Assembly (NCBI GenBank): GCA_900540385.1
Contig: UQFY01000006.1
Location: 21,533-85,532, forward strand
Length of the DNA: 64,000 bases
Origin: an uncultured Mollicutes bacterium
Lineage (GTDB): Bacteria; Bacillota_I; Bacilli_A; RFN20; CAG-826
Reading direction: 5' to 3'
A model generated the notes under the pieces. That model saw nothing but the letters and a program-made list of their open reading frames with translations, searched no databases and was not told the origin of the DNA. Positions 57,014 to 64,000 of this stretch are shown piece by piece. Position 1 is the first letter of the stretch. Each line of letters begins with the position of its first letter. The position numbers and the translations under genes are program-made.

Positions 57014-58153
57014 ATGAAAAAGAAAGTGTTATTGGGCCTTTCTGGTGGAGTTGACTCTGCTATTGCGGCTTATAAATTAATTCAAAACGGGTATGATGTC
57101 ACAGGTGCTTTTATGCGTAACTGGGACGCTATGGCAAACGGAGATTTTTTAGGAAACCCAACAGTCAATGATAACCAATGCCCTCAAGAGAAGGATTATG
57201 ACGATGCGAAAGCCGTAGCTAAAAAACTAGGCATCCCTCTTTTAAGAGTTGACTACGTTAAAGAATATTGGGATACGGTTTTTAGTTATTTCCTAGCTGA
57301 ATATAAAAAAGGAAGAACTCCAAATCCTGATGTTTTATGCAACAAAAATATCAAATTCGGTCCATTTTTAACGTATGCGAAAGAACATGGCTTTGATTAT
57401 ATTGCCATGGGTCATTATGCGAAAAAAGTTGAAAAAGATGGCGTTTTTTACCTTGCTAAACCTTATGATTTAAATAAAGATCAAACTTATTTTCTTTGTG
57501 AGTTAAACGAAGAACAAATTTCTTCCTGTCTTTTCCCAATGAACGATATCACAAAAGTTCAAGCTAGAGAAATTGCCGATAAACTTGGTTTAGATGAGGT
57601 TTCTAGCAAACATGGATCGACGGGTATTTGTTTTATTGGTGAAAGACATTTCCGCGAATTCCTTCATAATTATTTTCCAGCCAAAAAAGGACCTATCGTT
57701 GATATTGAGACCAATCGTGTTTTGGGAGAACACATGGGCGTTCTTTATTACACCCTCGGTCAAAGAAAAGGCTTAGGCATTGGCGGAATTAAAGGAGAGG
57801 GCGATGCTACGTGGTTCATTTGTAAAAAAGATGTTGAAAAGAACATTCTTTACGTTACCAAAGGTGATTCTTCTTCCTATTTAATGAGCGATGAATGCTT
57901 TATAAGTGATGTTAATTGGATTGGAAAACGTCCTGAGAAAGAAATTCCGGTTCAAGTGAAATTCCGTTATCGTCAAAAAGACAATCCTTGCACGCTTTCT
58001 TTTGAAGGGGATGAAGTTCATCTCCGATATAATGAACTCGTTGAAGCAGTCACTCCTGGACAATTTGCCGTTTTTTATGATGATGATGGTCTTCTTTTAG
58101 GGGGCGGCATCATTGACAGAACTTTCTTAAAAGGAAAAAGACAAGATAAATAG
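57014..58153 (+). CDS. mnmA: tRNA-specific 2-thiouridylase MnmA
   Basis: This enzyme thiolates U34 of tRNA-Lys, Glu and Gln. It has 379 residues. The PP-loop 'GLSGGVDSAIAAY' begins at residue 7, the catalytic Cys is in 'PNPDVLCNKNIKF' (near 105) and the second in 'STGICFIGERHF' (near 200), and the C-terminal domain has 'LYYTLGQRKGLGIGG'. The ATG at 57014 is preferred to a longer frame overlapping dtd. Confidence 0.94.
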   Translation: MKKKVLLGLSGGVDSAIAAYKLIQNGYDVTGAFMRNWDAMANGDFLGNPTVNDNQCPQEKDYDDAKAVAKKLGIPLLRVDYVKEYWDTVFSYFLAEYKKGRTPNPDVLCNKNIKFGPFLTYAKEHGFDYIAMGHYAKKVEKDGVFYLAKPYDLNKDQTYFLCELNEEQISSCLFPMNDITKVQAREIADKLGLDEVSSKHGSTGICFIGERHFREFLHNYFPAKKGPIVDIETNRVLGEHMGVLYYTLGQRKGLGIGGIKGEGDATWFICKKDVEKNILYVTKGDSSSYLMSDECFISDVNWIGKRPEKEIPVQVKFRYRQKDNPCTLSFEGDEVHLRYNELVEAVTPGQFAVFYDDDGLLLGGGIIDRTFLKGKRQDK

Positions 58154-58155
58154 TT

Positions 58156-59382
58156 ATGGCAAAAAGAAAGTTTAAGACACAAAAGAAAGTCGAAAAAGAA
58201 GTTAAAAAGCAGGCAAAAAAACATCCTGTCGCAACCATTCTTGTACTGGTTGCTGTTTTAAGTATTGCCGCCGTTGGTGGTTTTCTTCTCTATAAGTATG
58301 GATATTTAGATGGATTGATTAATCCGAACCATTCTTCATCTTCTAATCAGGATTCTTCTTCAATGAATTCTCAAGAAAACGATGGATTTGACGATCTTTC
58401 ATTCCATTTTATTTCTGCTGGTAAAAGTGGAACCCTTTATAATGGCGACTGCATTTACATCAAGGCCGGGGAAACCGACGTCTTGATTGATTCAGGGAAA
58501 ATGCAATCGAATTACGCGTCAATTGCTGCGGAAATTAATAAACATTGCACCGATAATAAGTTAGAATACGTGATTGCAACCCATACCGATGCTGATCACC
58601 TAGGCGGTTTTATTGGCACCGGCAAAAAAGGCCTACTTTATTCTTATAATGTCGGAACAATAATTGATTTTGCGAGGACCAACAAGGCAGATAATCCTTC
58701 CCCCAAATCTATTTATGGACAATATCTTGCGGCAAGAGACTACGCCGTGAGTAAAGGGGCAACTCATTACACGGCTTTAGAATGTTATAACAATCAAAAT
58801 GGCGCAAAACGTAGCTACAATCTAGGGAAGGGCATCACCATGGATGTTCTTTACCAAGATTTTTATGAGAAAAATAGTAGAGACGAAAATAATTACAGTG
58901 TTTCTCTTCTTTTCAAACAAGGAGAAAAGAAAATGCTTTTCACTGGGGATTTAGAAGAAGCTGGAATTTCTAGCCTTGTAAGCAAAAATAACATCGGAAC
59001 AGTTGATCTCTTTAAAGCGGGTCATCATGGATCTAGAAATGCGAATACAACAGAACTTTTGAGTGTCATTCAACCAAAAACAATTTGTGTCTGTTGCGTA
59101 GCTGGAAGCAACGAATACGCGGCAAAACCCGCCAATACAATGCCTTACCAGGTCAGTATTGATAATTGGGCAAAATATACGAAGGATGTATATGTCACGA
59201 ATTACGCTCAGTCAACGGGAGTTTCCGGTGATATCGGTCCTGGTGGCGAATTAAACGGAACGATAACTGTTCATTATTCATCAAAGGGTGAAAAAACAGT
59301 CTCTGGTTCCAATAACTCTTTGACTTTACGTGAAACTTCTTGGATGAAAGAAAATCGTAACATGCCTGAAGAGTGGTTATAG
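58156..59382 (+). CDS. Membrane-anchored MBL-fold hydrolase (ComEC C-terminal-like)
   Basis: This 408-residue protein has a basic N-terminus, one hydrophobic segment (about 23-43) and a Ser-rich linker (about 55-75). A metallo-beta-lactamase fold follows with 'FISAGKSGTLYNGDCIYIKAGETDVLIDSG', 'THTDADHLGGFIG' (HxxxDH: about 138-150), 'LLFTGDLEEAG' and 'FKAGHHGSRNANT' (His-His). This is the organisation of the ComEC C-terminal nuclease-like domain and of secreted MBL proteins called ComE-like. It may degrade DNA or nucleotides outside the cell; the substrate is not shown. It begins 2 nt after the mnmA stop. Confidence 0.82.
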   Translation: MAKRKFKTQKKVEKEVKKQAKKHPVATILVLVAVLSIAAVGGFLLYKYGYLDGLINPNHSSSSNQDSSSMNSQENDGFDDLSFHFISAGKSGTLYNGDCIYIKAGETDVLIDSGKMQSNYASIAAEINKHCTDNKLEYVIATHTDADHLGGFIGTGKKGLLYSYNVGTIIDFARTNKADNPSPKSIYGQYLAARDYAVSKGATHYTALECYNNQNGAKRSYNLGKGITMDVLYQDFYEKNSRDENNYSVSLLFKQGEKKMLFTGDLEEAGISSLVSKNNIGTVDLFKAGHHGSRNANTTELLSVIQPKTICVCCVAGSNEYAAKPANTMPYQVSIDNWAKYTKDVYVTNYAQSTGVSGDIGPGGELNGTITVHYSSKGEKTVSGSNNSLTLRETSWMKENRNMPEEWL

Positions 59383-59402
59383 CCAAAATCTTAGATTTTA
59401 TC

Positions 59403-59408
59403 TATAAT
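59403..59408 (+). promoter_or_regulatory. -10 box directly before the 59417 lipoprotein
   Basis: TATAAT ends 8 nt before the ATG at 59417 with no Shine-Dalgarno between, predicting a leaderless message. Confidence 0.5.
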
Positions 59409-59416
59409 AAACCGCT

Positions 59417-60253
59417 ATGAAAATTAAGAAACGTGTCATTTTTGTTCTGGGAAGCCTTCTCTCCCTTAGTTTATTGTCTTGTTCTTCAAAAAAGGATTCT
59501 TCCTCCAATTCGGAAATCTCTTCCGATGGGACAATCGCTTCTAACGATTCGTCAAAATCCTCTTCTAAAGAAAGTGAACCAATCATTTCTTCAGAATCTT
59601 CAAAGGAAAACGGATCTGTTACTTCTCAAGAAAAACAAGAACCAATTGAATACGAAGAGGTTGTTAACACTTCTTGGCCTGAACACAACAAAACATACAG
59701 AGTTTCTCCAAGCATTGTCACGGAAGATAAATTTACTGTTTTTAATGTGCAATTTGATACGGAAAAGTATTTAGCGAAACCTACGACTTTAACCATTAAA
59801 AAGAGCGACTATTGTTTAACTTATGAAACCGTTGCTCTTTACTATATGGCCTTTAGGACAACACCTCCCAATTATGTTCGTAGCAAAAGTCAGCTTCCAG
59901 ACGATCCTTCCTACCGCTTGATTTCAACTTATACCCGTGGTTCTTACACAGGCAGTAACAGCTACACGGAGTCTTTAGGAAGATTTAACAATTTAAAGGG
60001 AACTTATTTGGAGTTAGATATCGCTCTTTCTTCTTCGTATGGAAAGAGAAATAGAGGAGCCGGAAGAGTGGTTGTTGTAACGGAAGGCATCGATGATTAC
60101 GGAAATGATCCTGTTTGCTATTTCACCAAGGATCATTATTCTCATTTTTCCGAGTTTTATAACTACGCAACAGGCTGGGGCCCTCTCTTTTTGGGGGCAG
60201 GACAGGTAAGTTCTCCTCGTCAGATTCCTACGACTGTTACGCCTATCTTTTAA
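59417..60253 (+). CDS. Ser-rich lipoprotein, function unknown
   Basis: This 278-residue protein has the signal 'MKIKKRVIFVLGSLLSLSLL' with lipobox LLSC, lipidated Cys at 22. Residues ~23-75 are almost only Ser, Lys, Asp and Glu, a typical spacer. The mature C-terminal part (about 90-278) is beta-rich and Tyr/Ser-rich, with a motif-free fold ('YETVALYYMAFRTTPPNYVRSK', 'TYTRGSYTGSNSYTESLG'). I do not recognise it. It stands between an MBL exoprotein and the T-box of alaS. Confidence 0.65.
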   Translation: MKIKKRVIFVLGSLLSLSLLSCSSKKDSSSNSEISSDGTIASNDSSKSSSKESEPIISSESSKENGSVTSQEKQEPIEYEEVVNTSWPEHNKTYRVSPSIVTEDKFTVFNVQFDTEKYLAKPTTLTIKKSDYCLTYETVALYYMAFRTTPPNYVRSKSQLPDDPSYRLISTYTRGSYTGSNSYTESLGRFNNLKGTYLELDIALSSSYGKRNRGAGRVVVVTEGIDDYGNDPVCYFTKDHYSHFSEFYNYATGWGPLFLGAGQVSSPRQIPTTVTPIF

Positions 60254-60281
60254 TTTTTCTTCCTTTCTTAAAGAAAGGTCG

Positions 60282-60287
60282 TATAAT
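60282..60287 (+). promoter_or_regulatory. -10 box of the alaS leader
   Basis: TATAAT at 60282-60287 starts the T-box leader. The region upstream has an inverted CCTTTCTT/AAGAAAGG but no good -35. Confidence 0.45.
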
Positions 60288-60288
60288 T

Positions 60289-60480
60289 TCATCGCAAGAA
60301 TAAGTCTCTTTAAAGAGAGGGCCTCATGATGGAAAAGCCTAAGAGACACGCCACCTTGCCTTGTTGTGAGTAATGTCACCGTGTATTCGCGTTAAGAAAA
60401 ATAATTAAGTTGCACCTTTGGTGAAGAAAGATGGTACCGCGCGCCTGCGTTCTTTCTCTAAGGTGTTTTATTTTTTAAAG
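60289..60480 (+). promoter_or_regulatory. T-box riboswitch of alaS (tRNA-Ala)
   Basis: This leader of about 190 nt has a Stem I closed by GTCTCTT and AAGAGAC, a candidate specifier GCC at 60337-60339 (alanine codon), the T-box TGGTACCGCG (60432-60441), and a terminator pairing CACCTT (60413) with AAGGTG (60460-60465) followed by TTTTATTTTTT. Uncharged tRNA-Ala should pair with the T-box and prevent termination. Stem I is short, so the specifier assignment is a best guess. Confidence 0.85.
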
Positions 60481-60488
60481 GAGAATTT

Positions 60489-63095
60489 ATGAAACCATTA
60501 ACTGGTCAAGAAATCAGGGAAACCTGGATTCGTTTCTTTGAAAGCAAAGGACATCATCATCTTCCGGGCGTCAATTTAATTCCGTCAGACGATAAGTCTC
60601 TTTTATGGGTTAACGCTGGTGTTACTGGCTTAAAGAAATATTTTGATGGATCAGAAGTCCCACCATCTCGTCGTATCGTCAACGTGCAAAAATCTATTCG
60701 TACAAACGATATTGAGAATGTTGGACACACTGCAAGACACCATACTTTCTTTGAAATGCTTGGAAATTTCTCCATTGGCGATTATTTCCGTAATGAGGTC
60801 ATTCCGTGGGCCTATGAAATTTTAACGAGCAAAACCGTCGGCTTTGGAATGGATCCAGAAAAGCTATATGTCACTTATAACCCAATTGATAAAGCTTCTT
60901 TTGAGCTTTGGCAAAAAGTTGGCATTCCTGCTTCTCATTTGGTTGCCTTGGAAAGCAACTACTGGCAAATTGGCGAAGGTCCATGTGGCCCTAACACTGA
61001 AGTTTTCTATGATCGTGGTGAAAGCTGGGATCCAAACCATTTAGGAATCAAACTGCTTCAAGATGATATTGAAAATGACCGTTATATCGAAATTTGGGGC
61101 ATCGTTTTCTCTCAATATAACGCTGTTAATGGCGTTCCAAGAGAAAAATACAAAGAGCTTCCTTCCAAGAACATTGATACGGGAGCGGGATTAGAGAGAA
61201 TCGCCTGCATCCTTCAAGGAACACCAACCAACTTTGAAACAGACCTCTTCATGCCTATCATTGAAAAATGTGAAGAGCTTTCTAACGTTAAATATGATGA
61301 AGAGCACAAGATGTCTTTCCGCGTTATTGCCGATCACATCCGTTGTTTGGTCTTCGCTCTTAGCGATGGTGCGACTTTCTCTAACCTCGGCCGTGGCTAT
61401 GTTTTACGTCGTATTATCCGTCGCGCTATGCGCTATGGACAAAAAATCAATTTCCATGAACCTTTCATGTATAAATTAGTCCATGTCGTCGTGGAAAAAT
61501 ACAAAGATTTCTACCCAGAACTCGTTTCTAAAGAGGAAGAAGTCACCAAGATGATTCGTAATGAAGAGGAAAAATTCATTAAGACTTTGGATAAAGGCGA
61601 AGCTATTTTGAAAGAAAAGCTTCAAAACTCTAAAGAACTTTCTGGCAAAGATGTCTTCCTTTTATACGATACCTATGGTTTCCCAGCTGACTTAAGCAAA
61701 GAAATTGCCGCTGAAAAAGGCGTTTCATGCGATATGGAAGGCTATGAAAAACTTATGGAAGAACAAAGAGAAAGAGCTCGTAATGCTCGTGGTCAAATTG
61801 ATTCTTTCCATAAACAATCCAAGGATTTAATGGAATTTAAGGAAGAATCTACCTTCTTATATGATACTTATGAAGTGAAAACCAAAGTCCTTGCCGTTTT
61901 CGTTGATGGCATAAAGAAAGACTCTATCGAAGAAGAAGGGGACGTCATCTTTGAAAAGACCCCATTCTATGCAGAAATGGGTGGACAAGTATCTGATAAA
62001 GGTGCTTTTAAAGGCGATAATATCTCTGGTCTTGTAAATAACGTTACCTCAGCAACGAATGGGCAACATCTCCATCACGTCGTTTTACAATATGGAACGC
62101 TCAAAGCCGGTGACGAAGTTACATTGACTTTAGACATTCAAAGACGTCATCTCATCGAAAGAAATCACTCGGCAACACACCTTTTACATGCCGCTTTAAG
62201 CAACGTTTTAAAGAAACACGTTAAACAAATGGGCTCTTACGTGGATGAAAATTATCTCCGTTTCGATTATGAAACCGATCATAAACTTTCCAACGATGAA
62301 ATCAAAGCGATTGAGCAAGAAGTGAACGATAAGATTTCCGAAGGAATCCAAGAAAAGACCGAGATTCTCCCTATTGAAGAAGCAAAGAAACTTGGCGCAG
62401 AAATGGAATTCTCCGAGAAATACGGAAACACGGTTCGTGTTGTTGAATTCTCCGATTATAGCAAAGAATTCTGCGGCGGAACCCATGTTAAAAACACCTC
62501 TGAAATTGGTGTCTTCGTTATCGAAAGCGATGATGCTATCTCTTCTGGTACAAGAAGAATCCAAGCTTTGAGCAGCTTAGGAGCATATCATTATCTCTCT
62601 AACCGCACAAACGCTCTTTCATCCGCAGAAATGATTTTGGGTGTAAAAGATACAGCTCTTTCAAATCGTTTAACCTCTTTATTAGACGAAGAAAACTCTT
62701 TGAAAAAAGAATTGGCCGAAGCAAAAGAAAAACTCGCTGCTTTGGAAGCGAAATCTATTTCTTCGCAAATCCAAGAAATCAACGGCATTGCCTTCTTACC
62801 TCTTTTGAAAGAAGGCGCCTCTCGTCAAGAATTGCTTACTTTAGGTGATTCTTTAAAAGCAGGAAAGCAAGACTACATCTTTATTCTTTTGGGAGGAAAA
62901 GATGGCGCTAGACCAATAAGCGTCTTTGTCGGCGGCGAAGCTTTGAAGAAAGTTAAAGCTGGCGATATTGTTAAGAGCTTAGCGAAACGATTAGGCGGCT
63001 CTGGTGGCGGAAGAGCGGAAATGGCTTCTGGGCAACTTCAAAATGCAAATAAATTCCTTGAAGTGGCCAATGAAATCGTTTCCTCTTTAAAATAA
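60489..63095 (+). CDS. alaS: Alanyl-tRNA synthetase
   Basis: This class II synthetase charges tRNA-Ala. It is 868 residues, normal. The catalytic domain has motif 'NVQKSIRTNDIENVGHTARHHTFFEMLGNFS' and 'GAGLERIACILQG'. The editing domain has 'HSATHLLHAAL' (HxxxH) and 'CGGTHVKNTSEIG', and the C-terminal 'SGGGRAEMASGQLQN' domain follows. It is controlled by the T-box upstream. The DUF1292 gene follows 11 nt later. Confidence 0.97.
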   Translation: MKPLTGQEIRETWIRFFESKGHHHLPGVNLIPSDDKSLLWVNAGVTGLKKYFDGSEVPPSRRIVNVQKSIRTNDIENVGHTARHHTFFEMLGNFSIGDYFRNEVIPWAYEILTSKTVGFGMDPEKLYVTYNPIDKASFELWQKVGIPASHLVALESNYWQIGEGPCGPNTEVFYDRGESWDPNHLGIKLLQDDIENDRYIEIWGIVFSQYNAVNGVPREKYKELPSKNIDTGAGLERIACILQGTPTNFETDLFMPIIEKCEELSNVKYDEEHKMSFRVIADHIRCLVFALSDGATFSNLGRGYVLRRIIRRAMRYGQKINFHEPFMYKLVHVVVEKYKDFYPELVSKEEEVTKMIRNEEEKFIKTLDKGEAILKEKLQNSKELSGKDVFLLYDTYGFPADLSKEIAAEKGVSCDMEGYEKLMEEQRERARNARGQIDSFHKQSKDLMEFKEESTFLYDTYEVKTKVLAVFVDGIKKDSIEEEGDVIFEKTPFYAEMGGQVSDKGAFKGDNISGLVNNVTSATNGQHLHHVVLQYGTLKAGDEVTLTLDIQRRHLIERNHSATHLLHAALSNVLKKHVKQMGSYVDENYLRFDYETDHKLSNDEIKAIEQEVNDKISEGIQEKTEILPIEEAKKLGAEMEFSEKYGNTVRVVEFSDYSKEFCGGTHVKNTSEIGVFVIESDDAISSGTRRIQALSSLGAYHYLSNRTNALSSAEMILGVKDTALSNRLTSLLDEENSLKKELAEAKEKLAALEAKSISSQIQEINGIAFLPLLKEGASRQELLTLGDSLKAGKQDYIFILLGGKDGARPISVFVGGEALKKVKAGDIVKSLAKRLGGSGGGRAEMASGQLQNANKFLEVANEIVSSLK

Positions 63096-63106
63096 GGAGA
63101 CAAGAA

Positions 63107-63370
63107 ATGCTAGAAATCAAGGACAACACGATCGTTATCACAAAAGATGATGGCACTTCCGAGGAATGGAAAATCTATTTCTTCTACCATATGGACGAAA
63201 GAAACAAGACCTACTATTTCATCTATAAAGAAGAAGACCCAGATTCTCTCATCGTAATGGCTTCGAGAGATGGTGCAACTCTTGAAAACGTGAGCGATGA
63301 AGAATATTACGAAGCTAACGAGGTGCTCGAAGCTTACGAGAATGATCCAAAAATCGAAGCAATCAAATAG
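63107..63370 (+). CDS. DUF1292 protein (YrzB-like)
   Basis: This 87-residue, acidic protein has 'ITKDDGTSEEWKIYFFYHMDERNKTYYFIYKEEDPDSLIV' and the C-terminal 'EEYYEANEVLEAYENDPKIEA', the usual DUF1292 layout. In Bacilli it commonly lies near alaS together with ireB and ruvX; those two are missing here. Function is unknown. It follows alaS after an AAGGAG Shine-Dalgarno. Confidence 0.85.
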   Translation: MLEIKDNTIVITKDDGTSEEWKIYFFYHMDERNKTYYFIYKEEDPDSLIVMASRDGATLENVSDEEYYEANEVLEAYENDPKIEAIK

Positions 63371-63376
63371 TTTCTT

Positions 63377-63405
63377 TTGGCATTGAAACGTTTATTTACT
63401 ATAAT
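63377..63405 (+). promoter_or_regulatory. Promoter of greA
   Basis: TTGGCA (63377-63382) and TATAAT (63400-63405) are 17 nt apart, giving a short leader with AAGGAG before the ATG at 63430. Confidence 0.75.
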
Positions 63406-63429
63406 TTATAAGAATTTAAGGAGCAAAAC

Positions 63430-63915
63430 ATGAAAGACGATAAAAAAGTGATATATACCGCCAAGAAAATTGAAGAAATGAAGGCGGAATTGGATGATTT
63501 GATTAACGTTCAAAAACCAGCTAACTTGGAAGCTCTCCAATTAGCCCGTTCTCAAGGAGACCTTTCCGAAAACGCTGATTATGATGCAGCTAAGAAGTTA
63601 CAAGGCGAAATTGAAACTCGTATCGTAGAATTAACCAATAAATTGGAACACGCTACCACAGCAGATAATTCTTCTTCCAAAACTATCGGTACAACCGATT
63701 TTGTCACTTTCAAGAATTTAACTAAGAATGAGGAAATCACCGTTCAAGTCGTTTCTAGCGATGAAAGTGATGTTCTTGCCTCTCCAGCTAAGATTTCTTC
63801 CTCCTCTCCATTAGGAAAGGTCTTGATTGGAAAAGCCGCTTCTAGCAAACCAGTTCTTGTGGAAGCTGCGAGACCATACGAAATCGAAATTCTTTCTTTC
63901 CATCACGCTGAATAA
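63430..63915 (+). CDS. greA: Transcription elongation factor GreA
   Basis: GreA rescues backtracked RNA polymerase by stimulating RNA cleavage. It has 161 residues. The N-terminal coiled coil carries the acidic tip 'QGDLSENADYDAAK' (Asp-Leu-x-Glu-Asn motif, about 40-53), and the C-terminal FKBP-like domain ends 'SSPLGKVLIGKAASSKPV'. Length and both domains are normal. It has its own promoter and terminator. Confidence 0.95.
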   Translation: MKDDKKVIYTAKKIEEMKAELDDLINVQKPANLEALQLARSQGDLSENADYDAAKKLQGEIETRIVELTNKLEHATTADNSSSKTIGTTDFVTFKNLTKNEEITVQVVSSDESDVLASPAKISSSSPLGKVLIGKAASSKPVLVEAARPYEIEILSFHHAE

Positions 63916-63932
63916 GCAATAAATAAAATTTT

Positions 63933-63955
63933 GAGCTCGAAAGAGCTCTTTTCGT
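63933..63955 (+). terminator. Terminator of greA
   Basis: A GAGCTC-GAAA-GAGCTC hairpin (63933-63948) with a stable GNRA tetraloop is followed by TTTTCG. Confidence 0.88.
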
Positions 63956-63961
63956 ATGATA

Positions 63962-63996
63962 AAACCAAGGGGAACAACAATCTTCTTGGTTTTTCA
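63962..63996 (+). terminator. Second terminator-like hairpin at the window end
   Basis: AAAACCAAG and CTTGGTTTTT (63962 to 63996) can pair around an ~16-nt loop and run into T bases. It may be a backup for greA or belong to a gene outside the window. Confidence 0.5.
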
Positions 63997-64000
63997 TTTT

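Noticed and set aside
63383..63405. TTGAAA as -35 for greA
   Set aside because: Spacing to TATAAT is only 11 nt; TTGGCA at 63377 with 17 nt fits.
1..64000. Reassigned UGA codon (Mycoplasma-type code)
   Set aside because: Several well-recognised genes end at TGA (rimO, ftsK, acpS) and Trp is always TGG, so UGA is a normal stop.
1..64000. CRISPR array or cas genes
   Set aside because: No regularly spaced repeats of 25-40 bp and no Cas-like protein were seen. The only tandem repeats (26065-26101) are two copies without spacers.

Overview
The window looks like a chromosomal segment from a low-GC Gram-positive bacterium of the class Bacilli, probably one of the reduced, wall-simplified gut lineages near Erysipelotrichia or Mollicutes (inference from gene content). 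TGA is a normal stop codon here (for example at 1545-1547, 10736-10738, 25735-25737 and 50335-50337) and Trp is encoded by TGG, so the Mycoplasma code does not apply. Most genes are on the + strand. Only typA, a TtcA-like gene and rsmF are on the - strand. At least seven genes start 6 to 9 nt after a -10-like box, which suggests leaderless mRNAs.

Region 1-9.9 kb is one tightly packed run of eight genes with stop/start overlaps (GTGA, TAATG). It holds the C-terminus of an McrB/MoxR-like AAA+ ATPase, a DUF2357-like protein with a C-terminal zinc ribbon, an ABC-2 type ATPase and permease, a large membrane-anchored beta-helix-like protein, a repeat-containing lipoprotein with an InlB-type repeat, and two surface proteins with an N-terminal anchor and a shared GxWTF-like motif. 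I do not recognise this combination as a named system; it is the best candidate here for something undescribed. From 10 to 13.3 kb lie a MacB/LolD-type ABC ATPase, its FtsX-like permease and a small four-helix membrane protein.

Region 13.3-18 kb is accessory: an unknown helical protein, a Bro-N/Fic fusion flanked by 74-bp direct repeats that each carry a terminator, an MFS sugar carrier and a zinc-dependent phospholipase-C-like protein. Region 18-25.7 kb holds cardiolipin synthase, an iron alcohol dehydrogenase, the galactose (Leloir) set galM-galT-galK, and rimO. A tRNA-Thr(GGU) follows, then a small accessory patch with a stand-alone RNase III-like gene.

Region 27-37.7 kb is the conserved translation cluster rimP-nusA-ylxQ-infB-rbfA, then truB-ribF, with a TtcA-like gene and typA on the opposite strand. 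At 37.7-41.9 kb are rpsO and pnp. An intact-looking IS3-family element (38003-39494) has landed exactly in the loop of the rpsO terminator. A glycerol-3-phosphate dehydrogenase-like three-gene set and a YfcE-like phosphodiesterase follow.

Region 45.7-53 kb runs from a catalytically degraded RNase J paralogue through ftsK, acpS, a type I pullulanase and an OB-fold-like small protein. Then come plsC, rsmF (-), pdp, dtd, mnmA, an MBL-fold exoprotein and a lipoprotein. The window ends with a T-box-controlled alaS, a DUF1292 gene and greA. RNA modification and decay are well represented: rimO, the TtcA-like protein, truB, rsmF, mnmA, pnp, the RNase J-like protein and the RNase III-like protein.
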